Part shown: one piece after another, positions 47,084 through 64,000 of the stretch
Layout of the letters: every line of letters begins with the position of its first letter
Position numbering within the stretch: position 1 is the first letter of the stretch
Assembly: GCF_042242105.1 (NCBI RefSeq)
Contig: NC_092016.1
Span: forward strand, 16,272,501-16,336,500
From: Pempheris klunzingeri
Taxonomy: Eukaryota; Chordata; Actinopteri; Acropomatiformes; Pempheridae
Length of the DNA stretch: 64,000 nt
Direction: 5' to 3'
Program-made: the position numbers and the translations under genes
The notes under the pieces: generated by a model
Seen by the model: the letters and a program-made list of their open reading frames with translations, nothing else
Told to the model about the DNA's origin: nothing
Databases searched by the model: none

Positions 47084-49190
47084 ATGGGGGATGGCAGTGT
47101 CACTCCCAGGATCGGCAGCATGAAGGCTTTGCTGGGGATAGTTGCCGGAGCTGGAGCTTCCTACGGAATATACAAACTTATCAGCGGGGGAAGCTTCAAA
47201 AGAAACAAGAAAAATGCCACTAATGAAAGTGCTGGTGTGAAGAGCAGTCAGCCCAGTGAGGTCAACCTACAGCCGGGCAGTCTGCTGGCCAAAGTGTCTG
47301 GACTGGATGTTGTTTGTCCTCGACCTGCATCAGGTGAGAACCAGCACATAAAGCCAGACAACTACATCCAAACCTACAGTATGTGATTATTCCACCAAAG
47401 GGAACTTCTGAGCATGATTTCCCAAAATGTCCTGTGTGCACAAACAAAGCACCTTTAGTCATTTAGTAGATGACTATAAGTATTACAATCACATTTTTTA
47501 TATGAAGACTTTGATATAAAGAAATCCTATGGAGAGCTTTTCACCGTACAACAACTACAACTGACCAGCAGTCAGCCTCCTCTGGTGCAAACATATCAAA
47601 CATATTGGATATCATTAGGTGTTGGTTAAATGTCTTTTTGCTCCATAGGTGACATCATGCACCAGTCCCCGGGCAACCTGGAGCCACAGCACTTGAAAAT
47701 GCTGCTGTCATGTCTGCAGACCAGCAACAATCCATCTGACCAATGTCGGATCCTGCTTACATTAGGAAATGCTGCTGCCTTCACTGTGAATCAGGTAAAG
47801 TATAAGTATACGTCCTCTAAAACTTTCTGCAAGTCAAGCCAGTACTGGTTGCTTTATTGTAAGGAAGGCGATAACAATGAGAAAGTTATGTAGCTGTTGT
47901 ATTTTAACATTCTGTATCTACCTTGTTAAAAATGTATGTCTCTTTCCAGCCATGTGATTTTTGTTTATCTTTTTTTCACTGATCCTCCAGAATCTAATAC
48001 GGGAATTTGAAGGGATTCATATCATAGCTGGTTTCCTGTCCGACCCTGTGGCAGATGTCAGAGTGCAGACTCTGAATGCTTTAAATAATCTGAGCATGAA
48101 CATCCAAAACCAGGAACAAATAAAGGTATGTTTCAAAAAGCATGTGCACAGCAAATAGCATGCAATCTGTTACGGAGTGTGCGAGCTTTTCTGGTTTTAT
48201 ATACACCTCCTTTTTTTGGGGTAAGACATGATTCACTTAAAAGTTCACCTTGTTTTGTAGGTTTATATGCCACATGTGGTGGAGCTGATCGAGATGTCAC
48301 CGGTGAATTCTGAGCTTCAGCTTGGTGCTCTCAGGCTGCTGACGAACCTTTCAGTCACAGATAAACATCAACACTTACTGAAGGGATCAATTACACTTTT
48401 GCTCTCTCTACTTGTTGTGAGCAATGAACCGTTACAGGTTGGTATCTTTTCAGGTTGCGCCTGGTTGATCTCCCTCACATTTTTCCCAAAAATTAGTTGT
48501 TGAAAGCTGTCAACGTTGCTTTAAACAATTCCCTTATCATGATTATGATATATCGATACAGGTTGTTGCTCTTGTTGGAAAACAGGTGAGGCCAGTGGAG
48601 CTTTGAATGCGATATTAATGTTTTACTTCTAATATTTGTATTTCAGGTTCAAGCTTTGAAAGTCCTGGTGAATTTGTCATCTAATCCAGATATGATGGAC
48701 GACATTGTTCAAACACAGGTAAGAACAAAGGGACGACAATGCAGCCTTTGTCTGACCGTCCTCATCTAGGTCACACGGCTGGTGTAGTTTACATGTTTTT
48801 TATATCATACACAGCAAGTTAGTTAGCACGGCTCTGTGTTAAGAGGACAATATTTTGTAGTCAAATTGCTGTGACAGTGATCCAAATTTCATCATGATTC
48901 CTCATCTCAGTGTTGGTCTTTTTCGCTTTTTGTCTTAGGCACCAGCCTCAGTTGTGCTGCTGTTTGACGCACGAACAGCCCCTACGGTGCTTCTGCGACT
49001 GCTAATGTTTGCTGGGAACTTAAAGGCCTGGAGGCCCTCTGCACAGGTGGCTGATGAACTGAGGCGGAAGCAGGATTGCCTCTACCGGGTCATGTTAGAT
49101 GAGTCCTCTCAGCTCCACAGCAGACTGGTGCAGCTGCTTTCACACCCTGACGCGGAGGTTCAGGCCCAGGTGGCTCGTATTTTGACATAG
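47084..49190 (+). CDS. armc10: Armadillo repeat-containing protein 10
   Basis: Six coding exons join in phase: 47084-47333, 47649-47794, 47991-48125, 48261-48437, 48647-48718 and 48939-49190. They give 343 residues, the length of human ARMC10. The ATG at 47084 begins MGDGSVTPRIG. A hydrophobic helix at about 12-36 (MKALLGIVAGAGASYGIYK) is the N-terminal membrane anchor. The armadillo region matches the family at RILLTLGNAAAFTVNQ, LNALNNLSMNIQNQ, LRLLTNLSVTDKHQHLL and VLVNLSSNPDM. The last exon is the most divergent part. ARMC10 is a membrane-anchored armadillo protein linked to mitochondria and to growth control. It sits head-to-head with fbxl13, as in human 7q22. Confidence 0.95.
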
Positions 49191-50821
49191 ACCTCCCTCT
49201 CTGCACTTTGATCCATGCACAGCTTTAGCTTCCATACACCTTGCCAAAGCCATCAACTATCTCCCCTCCAGTTCAATTATAAATGTGTTGACATTAACCT
49301 TTATGAAAGAGCAGGCTGTGGATACTCTGCTTACACTCCCACACTCTGTAGACCTCCAGTGTTCCCTAGATCAATATTATTACCACACATAACTAAATGA
49401 TTTTCCATTTGAAAACCTCACCAGTCACTCTCCCCCGATTTCCAACATCTTACACTACAATTAACTTATGAGCAGTGAGCGACCAGGAAGCACCCATTGA
49501 TTCAGTAGATAGTAAAAACAGGCCACCCCTCTCTGTTTTTTCCTGCCAGCAAGAGTTTTCTTGTCTTTGCCAGAGACTATTTTCCCTCAAAGATCCACAG
49601 TGCCCTTTCTTCTGAGAACTTCTCCCACTTTCTCTGAAGACACACTCCAGGTGAAATTTCTGAGCCCAAACCCACTGCCAAACATTTTCTAGAGAATGTG
49701 TCAGAAGGACCTGTGCAGCATGGCCCCACCTCCTCCCCCGTCTGTGGATGGTCTCTTGCCACACACCTTAGCCTGCCTTGGAGACACCAATGAATGGATG
49801 TACTACAGCTCCAGTCCTTGCTAGTCTATCATGTGACATATTGGATTTAAACATCATGTTTTTTTTCCAACGAAAGCAATTTTTTTTATCCATTTCATTT
49901 ATGAATCAGTGCGTCATGATGTTAGAAGAGCCAAAGTGAAGTTAACCGTCTGGCTGGCTTCACTTTCTGTGACAATGGGAGCCGTTCAGTGTATGGGGAG
50001 GACCTTGAAGTTCAAACACTGCCTCCCCTTGCGTTAAGAAGAGCTAGTAAGGATGCAACCTGGGTAAGCTTTGACCAACCACAGCTGCTTGGTAGAAAAC
50101 CCCAGACTTGATCCAGGATGTACTGGACGCACTGCTTTTTTTTTTTTTCACAGCTGGTTTAGAAACATCTGCTAATGCCCCAGGGATGAGCTGGAGGAAG
50201 CTGAAGTGGAAGAGGATGTCTGGACTGATTGTTTCAACTACCACAAATATCGTGCAGATATGCAGCTTGAGAATGAACAGAGGAAGGCGTTGACCTCTGA
50301 CAAAGCTGTCTGTAGCATTTTAAATGTATGCATAAAATGGTTATGGAATTACAACAGTGATTGAATGTTAAATGCAAGCCTTATTATGTTAAGTTATGCA
50401 CTCACTGTAATAAGACAGTGTCTAAGTGACAGATCCCCGCGCTGTCTAGCTGGAGGGCTGGAGCTGTGGACCCGTCTGCTGACTTGTTAATTATATTTAC
50501 AGAGAGGGGGATGGGTGAAGGTGCATACCTCCAATTTGCATGAAAAATGTGACGATTATCTCAGAATATGATTTTTAATGCAAGGGTTTTTATGGCATGA
50601 GCCAGTCCAGGTGTAAAGAAATGCTGCACATTTTTATGTTTGGACACTGACTTTATTGAACCCAAATCCTAAATATCTCTCAGGCTATATGGTTTACCAG
50701 AACTGATACAGCAGGAGTCTGATTTACTTGTGACCTAGATTATCATATTTATTTAATGAGGTTAGTCAGCATTTTGCCTATAAAATAATAGATATGTTTG
50801 TTATGTCTGTTTGAATGGTTC
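49191..50821 (+). other. armc10: Probable armc10 3' UTR
   Basis: No gene is recognised between the armc10 stop and the AATAAA at 50822-50827. The stretch is taken as a long 3' UTR. It could end earlier at a signal I did not find. Confidence 0.45.
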
Positions 50822-50827
50822 AATAAA
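50822..50827 (+). terminator. armc10: Candidate armc10 polyadenylation signal
   Basis: AATAAA in a TTCAATAAATACC context, about 1.6 kb after the stop. Confidence 0.45.
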
Positions 50828-50979
50828 TACCCAATATGACATACCTACGTCCTTATTTCTCCTGTTTAATCAAATATATGACAAATTCTGTCTATACCAT
50901 CTTAAACACGGTGAGAATCAGAGGACACTTATCCAGACAGCATGTAGGGAAACTTGTTCATGCTTCATTTTACTCCCAC

Positions 50980-51310
50980 ACAACCCACAACAGCCAATTT
51001 TGAGTCTTCATCTCATTCACAATGCTGCTGCCGTAAAAGAACTGAAAACTGAGCGTGTTCCCTTAATTCTCAGGTTTTAGTTACCGTTGCTTGCCTCTCT
51101 ATCTCTCAGTGACCCAGGACCAAAATACATCTCTGATTGTCTTTTATCTTATGATTTTCTCATATGTCTCAGGTCACCTGGTAGGACGCTCCTAACCGTT
51201 CTCGGTCCAAACTAAACATAAAGAGGCAACATTTAATTCAGAGGTTACACTGCAGCACAGTTATGACAAACATCCAGATGATGAGAGACTTATCCAGGTT
51301 AAAAACCTTT
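50980..51310 (+). mobile_element. Degraded L2/Rex-like LINE reverse-transcriptase tail
   Basis: The plus-strand translation LHLIHNAAAVKELKTERVP resembles the LVQNAAARVLTRTRRREHITP signature at the end of L2/Rex-type ORF2. It is followed in a shifted frame by a decayed GPKYISDC...SPGRTLL-like block. Many stops are present. Only this short part is recognisable. Confidence 0.5.
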
Positions 51311-51336
51311 ATGAGCTCCATTCGCCTTTGACTAAA

Positions 51337-51637
51337 CCTTAAAGGGACACTACAAAGATTTAGTGTTGCTCTTCTTTAAAGTTGGTTGATATAAAAGGGA
51401 CCTCTTAAAAAACATCCTTGCACCCTGGTACCCTGATGTCTGTCAATCTGGAAAAAACACTGAATCCTACATTTCCCATAACAACTTTATTTGTGTTTCA
51501 TTGGGCTTTCAAGGATATTTTCTCAGCCTGTAAAAAGCTCCCTCCAGAGCCACAGAGGACATTTTAACTATGTCCACAGGCTGAGTAATGAGTTAACCGA
51601 CCTCTATGTGTAAAGTTGGTGGAGTGCCCCTTTAAGG
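51337..51637. mobile_element. MITE with CCTTAAAGGGRCACT inverted ends
   Basis: The left end CCTTAAAGGGACACTAC is matched by right-end GGAGTGCCCCTTTAAGG in inverted orientation. Length is about 300 bases and there is no coding capacity. It lies about 490 bases before the dennd5b-like start codon. Confidence 0.65.
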
Positions 51638-52127
51638 TCCTCCACCTTGCATATATATTTTCTTTGAGTATTAATCTATCCTTCACTTTTCGTCATAATG
51701 GCACTTTAAATTGCACTTTCTGTATCAAATATGCTCTACAAATACAAACCTAAATATTCATAATAAAACACACATGCTCATATTTGCTCATATTTCAAAC
51801 TGTTTCTTTGACAAACCGTGATTTTTCTAATGTGGGCGCAGATGATGAATTTCGACAACACCCTGAGTGATGCGTTCAGGTCTTTGTCTCCTCCCTCCCT
51901 CCCTCCCTCTGAGGCCTGCTCACAGCCTCCTCCCCCTCTGCACGGACCAGATGACCCTCGGTGGATCCTCCTGAGCTCCATCAGAGTCTCTCCGCGGATC
52001 ACCGAGCGCAGGCGGACGCGGATCAGAAGGAGCGCAAAACATTTCGAATCAGCCGCATCAGCGATGAACATCCACATCGTTTGGTAGAAGCAAACGGAGC
52101 CCCCACACCATACAAGACGCGTCGAGG
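51638..52127 (+). promoter_or_regulatory. Probable promoter and 5' UTR of the dennd5b-like gene
   Basis: The stretch becomes GC-rich from about 51880. It contains a CCCT run (about 51889-51910) and several CpGs before the ATG at 52128. An upstream open frame of 89 codons has no family resemblance. Confidence 0.45.
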
Positions 52128-63995
<11,868 letters not shown>

Positions 63996-64000
63996 GTAAC

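Overview
The window looks like nuclear DNA from a teleost fish. Its genes are vertebrate orthologues with many short exons and consensus splice sites. The gaps hold fish-type repeats: a Tc1-like transposon, several MITE families, LINE fragments and long CA/GT microsatellites. I worked only from the sequence; gene names come from remembered family resemblance, and no search was run.

Layout. rsbn1l (minus, CDS 1284-11670) encodes a nuclear JmjC-like protein with a much enlarged acidic/lysine-rich tail. The gap 11671-18682 has no convincing gene but holds a decayed Tc1-like element (15574-17150). An fgl2-like gene (plus, 18683-24349) joins a fibroleukin N-terminus and a fibrinogen-related C-terminal domain through about 1,080 residues of low-complexity sequence carried in the first coding exon. 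fam185a (plus, 25937-29182) follows. fbxl13 (minus, 30365-46066, 21 coding exons rebuilt with consistent phase) encodes the F-box/LRR protein of the ciliary dynein regulatory complex. Two plus-strand genes lie inside its introns: lrrc17 (35297-38163) and an unrecognised secreted, cysteine-free 755-residue protein (41442-43865). armc10 (plus, 47084-49190) is head-to-head with fbxl13. A dennd5b-like gene (plus, from 52128) runs off the right edge after 12 coding exons.

The order fam185a-fbxl13-lrrc17-armc10 matches the human 7q22 block, including lrrc17 nested in fbxl13, while rsbn1l and fgl2 match human 7q11.23. The fish segment therefore joins two blocks that are separate in human. The genes do not form one pathway: they include a chromatin factor (rsbn1l), extracellular proteins (fgl2-like, lrrc17, orphan), a ciliary protein (fbxl13), mitochondrial/membrane proteins (fam185a, armc10) and a Rab regulator (dennd5b-like).

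The observations most worth following are the giant fgl2 insert, the orphan secreted gene, three apparent GC-AG introns in three neighbouring genes, complementary GU/AC repeats flanking dennd5b-like exon 8, and an fbxl13 stop codon that interrupts a C-terminal motif conserved in mammals.
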